DNA of 64,000 nucleotides from Lewinella sp. W8 (lineage in GTDB: Bacteria > Bacteroidota > Bacteroidia > Chitinophagales > Saprospiraceae). The stretch lies in assembly GCF_004375085.3 (NCBI RefSeq), contig NZ_SNAQ03000007.1, positions 1 to 64,000 of the forward strand, in the 5' to 3' direction. A program made the translations under genes and the position numbers. Shown piece by piece: positions 1-9,455 of this stretch (within the stretch, counting starts at the first letter, position 1; every line of letters starts with the position of its first letter). The notes below the pieces were generated by a model, which saw only the letters and a program-made list of their open reading frames with translations, searched no databases and was not told the DNA's origin.

Positions 1-126
1 GGTCTTTCACCAAATATTACGAACAACTTTTCCATGGTTCATGAACCGCCGTATACGAGAACCGTACGTACGGTGGTGTGAGAGGGATAAGGAGTCACTA
101 TTGGGTGGCTCCTTACCCTACTCGAT
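1..126 (+). mobile_element. 3' end of a group II intron (domains V and VI), partial
   Basis: Positions 43-77 form the domain V hairpin, with GAACCGCC at the 5' side and CGGTGGT at the 3' side around GTACGTAC. They are followed by GTGAGAGGG and a second stem at 84-123 (domain VI). The element ends in CTACTCGAT at 118-126, a common bacterial group II intron terminus. The intron body and its reverse transcriptase would lie left of the window. The sequence right after it, TGTGTGC, is the outer half-site of a cassette attC, and the intron runs opposite to the cassette genes. Both points fit a group IIC-attC intron. The class assignment is an inference from the site, since the 5' end is not visible. 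Confidence 0.8.
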
Positions 127-137
127 TGTGTGCAGCT
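127..137 (-). repeat. attC outer half-site interrupted by the group II intron
   Basis: On the minus strand this reads CTGCACACAA next to the intron end. The cassette to its right begins GTTGTGTGC at 1194, so the expected partner TGCACACAAC is restored if the intron is removed after a G-T. The rest of this attC should lie left of the intron, outside the window. Confidence 0.6.
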
Positions 138-143
138 CTAATT

Positions 144-671
144 CTATTTTTTCACTCTTCTTAATAAACTGACAACCAAAGCTAATACTACTATCACTAC
201 AAACCAGATCAATGTTCCATAAATGTTTCCTATTTGATATATTGTCGAATGCCAACCTGGTATAATTGAAGTCGCAAATTCATATGGTTTATAGCCATAT
301 ATAATTATGCATCCCAAAATATAAATACAAATAATTACAAACTGGAATTTACGGAATGCATTATTTTTTCTAACATTCGATATTATGTTCATCGAAGCCA
401 TAATACTGACCGAAAATTCAAATAACATAAAAAATGGCGAATACCCATTCCGTATACGCATAAAAGCAAATTGCTCATAGATATAACCACTGCTCCAAGC
501 TATTCCATATTCAATTAGTAGTGGTATCAAAAATATCAGACTCACAATACCTAAAAGGAACCAAGAGTTTTCTTTTTGGTAATTATCCTTTGATGACGTA
601 AATATAATTCCAGCATATATCAACCATGCTGAGATAATATAATATCCTTGAAATATCTCTATTACATTCAT
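144..671 (-). CDS. Hypothetical multi-pass membrane protein (cassette gene)
   Basis: This 175-residue protein has about five hydrophobic segments, near residues 8-25, 37-57, 80-97, 108-127 and 150-170. Short polar loops separate them and the tail is basic (LLRRVKK). I do not recognise a family. It shares one cassette with the DUF4279 gene upstream (33-bp gap), between the core at 1193 and the interrupted attC at 127. It has no promoter of its own that I can see and would be read from the DUF4279 gene or from the array promoter. Base composition is AT-rich like the other cassettes. Function is unknown. Confidence 0.6.
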   Translation of the reverse strand: MNVIEIFQGYYIISAWLIYAGIIFTSSKDNYQKENSWFLLGIVSLIFLIPLLIEYGIAWSSGYIYEQFAFMRIRNGYSPFFMLFEFSVSIMASMNIISNVRKNNAFRKFQFVIICIYILGCIIIYGYKPYEFATSIIPGWHSTIYQIGNIYGTLIWFVVIVVLALVVSLLRRVKK

Positions 672-703
672 TAATATTCTGAATAGATCAAATAATTAGA
701 AGA

Positions 704-1108
704 TTATCTATCAAGCCAATACTGAGTAACAATCAACTCCATTTCAAGATCCCCCATTAGCTTCATAAGCTTTGGTGGAATGGATAGTTGAATAGATAGG
801 TTGTTTTCGTTTCTGAACTCAGAGTCAATCCCAAGATCAATGCATCTTTTAATGCTTTTCATTTTTGTCAACTCTTTCAACTCAACATAATTCTTTGAAA
901 GAAAGTCAATAGCATCCTCGATTTGCTCTTCAATTTTGTCAAATCCTAATTCACTTACATCAAATTTACAAGTTGTTGATTCATAAGGCTTTTTATCTTT
1001 TCGCTTATTTATTTCCCCTTTTCTATTGATCTCATAGGGTTTGACATTCAACACCCTTAATACTATATCTGCATTATAATCTCCAATCAATTTCAGTACG
1101 GTTGGCAT
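704..1108 (-). CDS. DUF4279-like protein (cassette gene)
   Basis: The protein has 134 residues. Its second half resembles DUF4279 proteins: an I..CIDLGIDSEF segment, then LSIQLSIPPKLMKLMGDLEM and a C-terminal beta strand ending ELIVTQYW. DUF4279 proteins are small cytoplasmic proteins of unknown function, often found in polymorphic toxin immunity neighbourhoods and in integron arrays. The gene is first in a two-gene cassette that starts at 1193. Its ATG lies 86 bp inside the cassette. No toxin partner is visible, so an immunity role is only a possibility. Confidence 0.6.
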   Translation of the reverse strand: MPTVLKLIGDYNADIVLRVLNVKPYEINRKGEINKRKDKKPYESTTCKFDVSELGFDKIEEQIEDAIDFLSKNYVELKELTKMKSIKRCIDLGIDSEFRNENNLSIQLSIPPKLMKLMGDLEMELIVTQYWLDR

Positions 1109-1191
1109 CTTGATTTATGACTTTAGTGAATATCTCTTTGTTAAAGTTCAATGTGACTCTCGATAAGAACTGAATGTATCTGGTTGCACAC

Positions 1192-2513
<1,322 letters not shown>

Positions 2514-2522
<9 letters not shown>

Positions 2523-2649
2523 TGCCGCGTATTGGCGATGGGCGGGATTTTTAGCACTGAACTTTAATCGAAGAACAGAAGTTGAATTTTGCACTTCCGT
2601 TGATACGAAGCCGTTCAGCCCGCCTATTGCCAATACGATGTTGTACGAC
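2514..2649 (-). repeat. attC-like site of aadS cassette
   Basis: Outer half-site GTCGTACAAC and inner core GTTATGTGCC (minus strand) flank the arms CGTATTGGCAATAGGCGGG and CCCGCCCATCGCCAATACG, which pair with two mismatches. The outer half-site is the exact complement of the aadS cassette start at 3541-3550. Confidence 0.85.
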
Positions 2650-2653
2650 GTAG

Positions 2654-3517
2654 TTATGTTTTGGGTTTTAGTCCAGCTAAATATTTTCGTATGTCATTTT
2701 CTAATTTATCCGGGTATTTGTACTCTAATTTTTTTGACAATTCAGTTCCTATTTCTGAAACTAAATCAGTCATTGAAAATAGAGCAGTCCAATTTTCCTT
2801 TATATCGCTCCCTGAAAATGTTTGTTCTGTTTTAGCCCACATTTCCTGGTTAAGATACTTTTTGAAAAGCCGTCCATATTTATTGGTCGTTATGTTCCAA
2901 TTGTGTTCACTTGCAATGTGCCATTCAATTAAAGGAATTAAATATTCTGTGCGAATAACGGTTTCCGACATAAATTTCGCATAGAATATTTCATCTCTCA
3001 CAAGACACTTTGCCACGTAAGTTGTGTCCCACCAAAAATCGTTTATTAGATTTTGAAACTCTTTTTCAGACGGTTTTTTGATAATGGAAATTTGATAAGT
3101 TGGTTTCAGCATTTGCTTTGTAATACCATCTTTATCAATTAAAATTTTATAACCAATATCCCAATCTTCTGGTAATTCTTTCTCTTGCGTTTCCTTTATA
3201 AATTTTGATTTGCTGTAAAGTTTAAAATCTACTTTCACACCGTCTTCATAAAGTAGCATTTTCATTGCGTGTTTATGGTTAAAACAACTTTCGTCTTCTT
3301 CAATCATAGCAATTGGATTTCCGAATTTAAGCGTCCAGCTTTTGTCTGAAATGTAATTTGTATTATCCTCAAAAACAAATTCAATGTCTAAATCACTAAA
3401 TTCGTCAACAAGTGCTAAAGGATTTACAAGTGAACTTGTCAGAAGAAGAACTCTTACATCTTCGTTTTTCTCCGACCATTCTATAATTGTTCTTAACTTT
3501 TCTTCTCTGACTTTCAT
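2654..3517 (-). CDS. aadS: Aminoglycoside 6-adenylyltransferase AadS (streptomycin resistance)
   Basis: ANT(6) enzymes transfer AMP from ATP to the 6-hydroxyl of streptomycin. This protein has 287 residues, the usual length. The nucleotidyltransferase motif is near the N-terminus: TSSLVNPLALVDEFSDLD, with metal-binding Asp42 and Asp44 in SDLD at 41-44. The C-terminal half matches the ANT(6) helical domain, including FWWDTTYVAKCL and EWHIASEHNW. The sequence looks like AadS of Bacteroides and Flavobacterium elements. The gene occupies a complete cassette (2521-3549) with its attC directly behind the stop codon. Its ATG lies 32 bp inside the cassette, and no promoter is obvious. Confidence 0.95.
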   Translation of the reverse strand: MKVREEKLRTIIEWSEKNEDVRVLLLTSSLVNPLALVDEFSDLDIEFVFEDNTNYISDKSWTLKFGNPIAMIEEDESCFNHKHAMKMLLYEDGVKVDFKLYSKSKFIKETQEKELPEDWDIGYKILIDKDGITKQMLKPTYQISIIKKPSEKEFQNLINDFWWDTTYVAKCLVRDEIFYAKFMSETVIRTEYLIPLIEWHIASEHNWNITTNKYGRLFKKYLNQEMWAKTEQTFSGSDIKENWTALFSMTDLVSEIGTELSKKLEYKYPDKLENDIRKYLAGLKPKT

Positions 3518-3549
3518 TTTGTTTGGTTCGGTTTTACTATGTCGTACAA

Positions 3550-3684
3550 CTTATTTATTGATACGGCTTTTCTGTACAAAACAGCATAATACTTGATGTT
3601 TTTGTGCAGGTTTGTTTCTTTATTTGATCAAATATAACGAAAGTAGGTAGACAATGATTTCTTATTTCTCATCAAGTAATCACG
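3550..3684 (-). repeat. Degenerate or atypical attC region after the DHFR gene
   Basis: A core GTTGTACGAC lies at 3541-3550, where the aadS cassette begins, but I find no good complementary outer half-site behind the DHFR stop. A shorter inverted repeat, ATTACTTGATG with CATCAAGTATTA, is visible on the minus strand between about 3590 and 3680. The attC may be eroded or of another type, consistent with the composite origin of this cassette. Confidence 0.4.
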
Positions 3685-4638
3685 TTACCTCCAATACCTT
3701 TTCACTTCAAACGCATAGGCATTTTTCTCATCCACTACTTGGGTTGCTACCGTTTCAACATTCCAAGCGACAGCTTCGAATTTCGGGAAGAAGGTATCTG
3801 CACCAAATTCGCCCTGCACATGGGTAATAAACATCTCTTGAACACAATCAAGCGCTAAAGCTTCTCGGTAAATTTGTCCGCCTCCAATTATGAAAACGGT
3901 TCGTTCCACTTCATTTTTATAATGATCCAAACAGGATTCCAAGGAAGAAAAAACAACTGCTCCAGGAGCATGATATTCGGTATTGCGTGTTAAGACCGCA
4001 TTCTCGCGGTTGGGCAACGGCCGAAAACGTTCCGGAATGGAATCGTAGTTTTTTCTACCTGTAACCACAATATGTCCCGTGGTTGTTTCTTTGAAAAATT
4101 TCATATCTGCAGGCAAATGCCACATCAAATCATTGTTCTTTCCAATACCGAATTGCTGATCAACAGCAACAATCAATGCTACTTTCATGGAAGTACTTTG
4201 TAAATTGTAGGTGAAATGAACACCATGCGGGGATTTGGAATTACTGCATCGTGAACCTGTGTTCCCCTGGCCTCTTCTTCCGTGAGAAAATAACCAATTA
4301 CCCAATGATAGGTTCCATCCCAAATCTTCATTCATTTTGGCTTCAAGTCTGTGCCGTTTTTCCAAGTCTTCTTCATTTCCAAAGTCAGAATTTAGTTTAT
4401 ATTCAATTATTAGAAATTTTAAATCATCTTCGTCTATTTGCTCATAACCTTCATTAATCTTCTCATTAATTTCCTGTTGAATTATTTTATGAAAATTTTT
4501 TAAAAGTGTGGATTTTACTTTTTTTTGCTCTCCATTTTCTCCAACAGTTCCCCAATGAACAAGACCTGTTTTGTCATCTTCATCCCAAGTTTCCCAATAA
4601 TGAAGAACTCCATTAATTTCTTTGTAAAGTTTTAGCAT
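3685..4638 (-). CDS. dfr: Dihydrofolate reductase fused to a truncated WGR-type N-terminus
   Basis: Residues 151-317 are a complete DHFR, which reduces dihydrofolate to tetrahydrofolate and is the target of trimethoprim. Visible motifs are VALIVAVD, GIGKNNDLMWHLPADMKFF (acidic catalytic residue Asp178) and TGRKNYDSIP. Residues 1-108 resemble a WGR-type protein (YWETWDEDDKTGLVHWG) and stop at LEAKMNEDLGW, where the family normally continues TGLG. The join is near 4315. The 127 bp between the join and the DHFR ATG (4186-4188) encode, in another frame, the tail of an unrelated gene whose TGA overlaps the DHFR ATG. DHFR may therefore start at 4188 on its own or be made as a 317-residue fusion. 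Its presence among resistance cassettes suggests trimethoprim resistance, not shown by sequence. Confidence 0.85.
   Translation of the reverse strand: MLKLYKEINGVLHYWETWDEDDKTGLVHWGTVGENGEQKKVKSTLLKNFHKIIQQEINEKINEGYEQIDEDDLKFLIIEYKLNSDFGNEEDLEKRHRLEAKMNEDLGWNLSLGNWLFSHGRRGQGNTGSRCSNSKSPHGVHFTYNLQSTSMKVALIVAVDQQFGIGKNNDLMWHLPADMKFFKETTTGHIVVTGRKNYDSIPERFRPLPNRENAVLTRNTEYHAPGAVVFSSLESCLDHYKNEVERTVFIIGGGQIYREALALDCVQEMFITHVQGEFGADTFFPKFEAVAWNVETVATQVVDEKNAYAFEVKRYWR
4189..4315 (-). pseudogene. Captured 3' tail of an unknown gene upstream of dfr
   Basis: In the frame ending TGA at the dfr start, the minus strand encodes a peptide containing YHWVIGYFLTEEEARG and PRMVFISPTIYKVLP. It has no start codon and looks like the end of the gene that preceded dfr in its source genome, joined to the WGR-type gene. 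Stop and start overlap as ATGA, suggesting an old translationally coupled pair. The family is not recognised. Confidence 0.5.
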
Positions 4639-4686
4639 TTTATTTAATATTTTGTCAATTTAATGTGATTGGATAAAATGTCGCAT

Positions 4687-6006
<1,320 letters not shown>

Positions 6007-6017
<11 letters not shown>

Positions 6018-6145
6018 GTAACGTGTATGAGTAGTAGCGGATTTTTACGCACGAACCTTTCGGTTTTGCAATTACTTTTATTTTATGTTTTGTCTTCGTT
6101 TTATCACTTAAACCGCTATTACTTATACACATTGTTATGTGCTGG
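6007..6145 (-). repeat. attC-like site of VOC/YdeI cassette
   Basis: Outer half-site CAGCACATAAC and inner core GTTATGTGCC flank the paired arms TGTATAAGTAATAGCGG and CCGCTACTACTCATACA on the minus strand. The loop is T/A-rich. This arm type is shared with the sul attC, whereas the tet(X) and aadS sites use a GCCAAT type, so two attC families coexist in the array. Confidence 0.8.
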
Positions 6146-6150
6146 CTATT

Positions 6151-6639
6151 TTAAGGTATTCTTACGTTTTTCTCTTTCCTTTCAAGCTGACCAACGAGTT
6201 TGTCAATGTTCCTTTCCAGCGTTTTTTCTGTTTTGATATTGTTCAGATATTTAAGAATCTCATATTGTCTTGCTTCGGTCAAATCATTAAAGTCAGAAGT
6301 CAATTTTTTGCTTTTCAACTCGTCTATCAATTTTTTTGGTTTGTCGTATTTTTTCCTTTGTGTGTTGAAGTCTTGAGCGATTACGAAATCCGCAATTTTG
6401 CCCAACTCTGTATTTCCGCCTTTTAACATCGGAATATTGACAAAAAGTCGGTATGGATTGTCTTTTACAGGGACAAGATTTTTATTGAAGTCAAACCCGT
6501 TTATTTTTCCATTGATTTTAATGTAACCGTTCTTTGGTTCCATTTTATCGGTTATTTTGTTTGGAACGTCCACACAAGCATTAATTCCCACTTTGTAGAT
6601 TTTAGCTTTAAAGTTATATTTCTCTGCTTTTTTTACCAA
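6151..6639 (-). CDS. YdeI/OmpD-associated family protein with DUF1905 domain
   Basis: The protein has 162 residues. The N-terminal part fits DUF1905: a beta-rich domain with FKAKIYKVGINACVDVP, then YIKINGKINGFDF and PYRLFVNIPMLKGG. The C-terminal part has the YdeI-like helical signature LTEARQYEILKYLNNIKTEKT. Members are annotated as bacteriocin-protection or OmpD-associated proteins, but their biochemical role is not established. The gene follows the VOC gene with a 13-bp gap, in the same cassette, and its stop lies next to the attC. Both genes belong to families repeatedly found as cassette cargo. Confidence 0.7.
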   Translation of the reverse strand: MVKKAEKYNFKAKIYKVGINACVDVPNKITDKMEPKNGYIKINGKINGFDFNKNLVPVKDNPYRLFVNIPMLKGGNTELGKIADFVIAQDFNTQRKKYDKPKKLIDELKSKKLTSDFNDLTEARQYEILKYLNNIKTEKTLERNIDKLVGQLERKEKNVRIP

Positions 6640-6652
6640 AATACGTCAATCT

Positions 6653-7012
6653 TTATAAGTGTGTCAAAATGTTTAAGGTTGCTCCGTTAGGGTCTTTCAC
6701 AAAAAACCTTCTCACTTTCCAAGGTTCGTCTGTTAGAGGATAGACAATTTCCAAATTTTGCTTTTTTGCCGATTCAAATTTTTCATCCACATCTGCTACT
6801 TCAATTGAAATGAATATAGCCGAGTTGTCCAAAATTTTGTTCTCTTTATTTTCAAAGATTGATATTTGGGCTGTTGGATTATCTTTAGAGGCAAAGGTTA
6901 AAATCCAACCCATATCCATTGCTAATTTCATACCTAAAAATGATGAATAAAACACTTTGCTTTTTTCTAAATCATTTGAATAAATATTAGGTACAACTCT
7001 TCGCATTGTCAT
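6653..7012 (-). CDS. VOC superfamily (glyoxalase/bleomycin-resistance fold) protein
   Basis: This 119-residue protein has one VOC-type beta-alpha-beta-beta-beta repeat pair, with NIYSNDLEKSKVFYSSFLG at the start and FFVKDPNGATLNIL at the end. VOC proteins include glyoxalase I, fosfomycin thiol transferases and bleomycin-binding proteins. The metal ligands that define the glyoxalase or FosA groups are not clear here, so the substrate cannot be named. Of the resistance types, a drug-sequestering role would fit the context but is unproven. The gene is first in its cassette, 42 bp from the GTTATGTGC core at 7055. Confidence 0.7.
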   Translation of the reverse strand: MTMRRVVPNIYSNDLEKSKVFYSSFLGMKLAMDMGWILTFASKDNPTAQISIFENKENKILDNSAIFISIEVADVDEKFESAKKQNLEIVYPLTDEPWKVRRFFVKDPNGATLNILTHL

Positions 7013-7045
7013 TTTGTTTTTTGTTCTCGTTCTGTTTTTTCAGCT

Positions 7046-7248
7046 TGCACATAACGGGAAACGCATTGGCGAAGTGGCGGATAAATTGAGCCGAAAGTTC
7101 AATTTAGCAATAACGTAGCCGATGTGTTTCCAAAGAAGCTAATTTATTAAAAAAAAGCTGAATGTGGAACACATTCGGCGGATAAAAAAGCACGAAAGTT
7201 CAGTTTTGCACTTAACCCGCCATTTTGCCAATGCGATGTTATGTGTAG
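7046..7248 (-). repeat. Long attC-like site of catB cassette with nested palindrome
   Basis: The outer pair (ACACATAAC and GTTATGTGC) brackets paired arms CGCATTGGCAAAATGGCGGG and CCGCCACTTCGCCAATGCG (minus strand). Inside is a second stem, GCCGATGTGTTTCC with GGAACACATTCGGC, around an A/T loop. At 203 bp this is the longest attC in the array and looks like one site nested in another. Confidence 0.75.
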
Positions 7249-7256
7249 TTTTTTTG

Positions 7257-7264
7257 TATATTTG
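7257..7264 (+). promoter_or_regulatory. Bacteroidota -7 box (TATATTTG) upstream of catB
   Basis: The sequence TATATTTG matches TAnnTTTG. It lies just inside the catB cassette, about 115 bp before the ATG, on the strand opposite to the array. It could let catB be expressed independently of any array promoter. Confidence 0.5.
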
Positions 7265-7378
7265 TCAGATGAAATTATCAGATTAGCATATTTACTTTAC
7301 GCAACGTATAGGAAGAGAATAGTTTAGTACTATTCTTTGTCTCCTTATTGTCTTATTGTAAATTAAATATGTTAAATA

Positions 7379-8008
7379 ATGAAAAATTTCTTCGAAAGTC
7401 CTTTTAAAGGAAAAATAATCAAAGACCACATAACTAATCCCAATATAATTTCGGGTAAATATTCTTATTATTCCGGTTATTATCACGGTCATTCATTTGA
7501 TGATTGTGCTCGTTATCTGTTTCCGGACAGGAATGATGTCGATAAACTAATTATCGGTTCTTACTGCTCAATAGGGAGTGGTGCAAGTTTCATAATGGCA
7601 GGTAATCAAGGTCATAAATATGATTGGATTTCCAGTTTTCCATTTTTTTATATGTCTGAATTTGATGTTTTCAGTAAAAGCCAAGATGGATTTCAAAAAG
7701 CAGGAGATACAGTTGTTGGGAATGATGTTTGGATTGGTAGTGAAGCTATGATAATGCCAGGAGTTCAGATAGGAGATGGAGCTGTTATTGGCAGTCGTGC
7801 TTTGGTTACAAAAGATGTTGAACCTTATTCAATTGTAGGGGGAAATCCAGCCAAATTGATAAAAAAGAGATTTAGTGATGATGACATCCAAAAATTGCAG
7901 GAAATGAAATGGTGGGAATGGGATGAAGAAACCCTTTTTGAAGCAATGCCAATTCTTTGTTCAAATAAAATCGATTTGTTGTACAAGTTTTTTAGAAAAA
8001 TGAAATGA
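7379..8008 (+). CDS. catB: Type B chloramphenicol acetyltransferase CatB (inverted cassette gene)
   Basis: CatB acetylates chloramphenicol with acetyl-CoA. The 209-residue protein has the start typical of the family ([20 protein letters not shown]), followed by [14 protein letters not shown] and [13 protein letters not shown], then left-handed beta-helix hexapeptides ([27 protein letters not shown]) and a C-terminal [11 protein letters not shown]. The likely catalytic His is in YYHGHSF. The gene runs opposite to its cassette, with its own -7 box and a terminator hairpin right after the stop codon. Such self-contained inverted cassettes are uncommon. The cassette is 7055-8076. Confidence 0.93.
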   Translation: MKNFFESPFKGKIIKDHITNPNIISGKYSYYSGYYHGHSFDDCARYLFPDRNDVDKLIIGSYCSIGSGASFIMAGNQGHKYDWISSFPFFYMSEFDVFSKSQDGFQKAGDTVVGNDVWIGSEAMIMPGVQIGDGAVIGSRALVTKDVEPYSIVGGNPAKLIKKRFSDDDIQKLQEMKWWEWDEETLFEAMPILCSNKIDLLYKFFRKMK

Positions 8009-8016
8009 TAAAAAGA

Positions 8017-8045
8017 AGGTTCCGAAATTCGGAGCCTTTTTGTTT
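8017..8045 (+). terminator. Rho-independent terminator of catB
   Basis: The stem GGTTCCGAA / TTCGGAGCC with an AT-rich loop is followed by TTTTTG, 9 bp after the catB stop codon. It supports catB being an independent transcription unit. Confidence 0.8.
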
Positions 8046-8067
8046 TAACTGCGTTTGCGGCTAAAAT

Positions 8068-8206
8068 TACACATAACGGTAAATTGTATGAGTAGTGGCA
8101 GATTGCGTGGTACTTTCCTATCAAACCGCTACGCAGTTTGAGCGGGCTACAAACCTTGATATTTACCACTTCCCCTGCCATTACTTATACAAAATGTTGG
8201 CTACCG
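8068..8206 (-). repeat. attC-like site of sul cassette
   Basis: Outer half-site GGTAGCCAAC and inner core GTTATGTGTA (minus strand) flank arms TTGTATAAGTAATGGCAG and CTGCCACTACTCATACAA. The outer half-site is the exact complement of GTTGGCTACC at the sul cassette start (9228-9237). This is the clearest proof of cassette structure in the array, since this half-site differs from all the others. Confidence 0.85.
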
Positions 8207-8250
8207 TAATTTCATATAAATCAAACTTTATAATAATTGTCAAGTAATAT

Positions 8251-9063
8251 TTACACACCGGTATTCAATACTTCAAGTACTTTTAATGCATCATTTAAAG
8301 CCCTAACATCATGTGTCCGGATATAATCTACACCCATATAACTTAAATAAATCTCTGTTGCCAAAGTAGCAGGTGTTCGTTCATTGACTTCTCTCCCGAC
8401 AATGGCTCCTAAAAAGGATTTTCGGGAAACTGAAATAAGAATTGGTAAATTGAAGTATCCTTTCAATTGAGAAATATTTTTTAAAACATGTATTGAAGAT
8501 TCTGGATTAGAACCTAAAAAGAATCCCATTCCTGGGTCTAAAATAATTCTATCGGATGAAATGCCTGAATTTTGAATCGATTTGATACGTTGTGAAAAGA
8601 AATCGATTATTTCATTAAATACTTTTTCGGGTTTAGTTTCGATAACCGTCGCTGGTCCAAAACGCTGAACCGAATGCATTACGATGAGTTTACAATCTGA
8701 TTTTGCAATTTCGGGATAAATTTCAGGATGGGAAAATCCTTGAATGTCGTTTAAATACTGGACGTTTCTATTTAAAAAATATTGTTGGACAGTAGATTTA
8801 AAGGAATCAATGGAAACAGGAATATTTTTAGTAAGCAAGTAATCGGCTACTGGTTTTAAACGATCAATCTCTTCTTGAGGCTTTACTTCTTTGGAGGAAG
8901 GATTACTGGAAGCAGCTCCTAAATCAATTATACTGGCACCATCTTCAACCAGTTTGAGAGATTTTTCCAAAGCTTTACCGTAATCCAGATAAAGCCCTCC
9001 GTCAGAAAAACTATCTTCAGTAATATTTACAATCCCTAATATTTTTGGCTTATGAAATTTCAT
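8251..9063 (-). CDS. sul: Sulfonamide-resistant dihydropteroate synthase, Sul3-like
   Basis: DHPS condenses p-aminobenzoate with hydroxymethyl-dihydropterin pyrophosphate in folate synthesis. Sul-type enzymes do this while rejecting sulfonamides. The protein has 270 residues and carries hallmarks shared by Sul1-Sul3 rather than chromosomal DHPS: GIVNITEDSFSDGG, IDLGAASSNP, LNDIQGF, MHSVQR, DPGMGFFLGSNPESS and SVSRKSFLGA. The FF after GMG sits where Sul enzymes carry the Phe that excludes sulfonamide. The wording is closest to Sul3 but clearly not identical, so it may be a new allele group. The leader of about 170 bp contains the tail of another frame. With the dfr gene two cassettes downstream it would cover both folate-pathway drugs. 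Confidence 0.9.
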   Translation of the reverse strand: MKFHKPKILGIVNITEDSFSDGGLYLDYGKALEKSLKLVEDGASIIDLGAASSNPSSKEVKPQEEIDRLKPVADYLLTKNIPVSIDSFKSTVQQYFLNRNVQYLNDIQGFSHPEIYPEIAKSDCKLIVMHSVQRFGPATVIETKPEKVFNEIIDFFSQRIKSIQNSGISSDRIILDPGMGFFLGSNPESSIHVLKNISQLKGYFNLPILISVSRKSFLGAIVGREVNERTPATLATEIYLSYMGVDYIRTHDVRALNDALKVLEVLNTGV

Positions 9064-9236
9064 AGGTTTTTAAAATTTTGTCTAAATAATTGTAGTTTAA
9101 TTATATATAATCTGATAATCGTTTTATTTTCCAACTGCCATCTTAGTGGCTATCCTATTACCTCCATCATTTATTATACTCTCTTTATTTGTATCTTTGA
9201 TAGCAAATGTCAATTCAATCTGATTATGGTAGCCAA
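9064..9236 (-). other. Leader of sul cassette with remnant coding frame
   Basis: The cassette begins GTTGGCTACC at 9237. A reading frame that enters from the cassette edge and stops near 9124 encodes ELTFAIKDTNKESIINDGG..., which looks like the end of a gene captured along with sul. It is not recognised. No clear promoter is seen here. Confidence 0.4.
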
Positions 9237-9455
9237 CGTAGTTGCATCTGCATTGCGCATGCACCAACTGTCTCTCTTCCTTGAAAAGGCTGTAATTGTA
9301 ACAACGCAACTTTGTCCGTTAAAAATAGGATAAATACCACGATTTGCCACTGCTGTAGTGATGATAAATTGACGGTGTTACCGCCGGGGCCACCTCCGCG
9401 AAATTGACGTTGTTACCGGCAATACACCGGTAACAACGCAACTCTAGTTCGCTCG
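9237..9455. other. Junction between AT-rich array and GC-rich chromosome, with nested repeats
   Basis: No gene is supported here. GTAACAACGCAACT occurs at 9298-9311 and again at 9430-9443. A perfect 12-bp inverted repeat (CGTTGTTACCGG / CCGGTAACAACG) spans 9408-9438. AAATTGACG(G/T)TGTTACCG occurs at about 9366 and 9401. The inverted repeat lacks a T-run on either strand. The interval is where an attI site would be expected, and direct repeats are an attI feature, but there is no integrase. It could equally be a terminator of the 9456 gene, a secondary insertion site or an assembly join. Confidence 0.45.
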
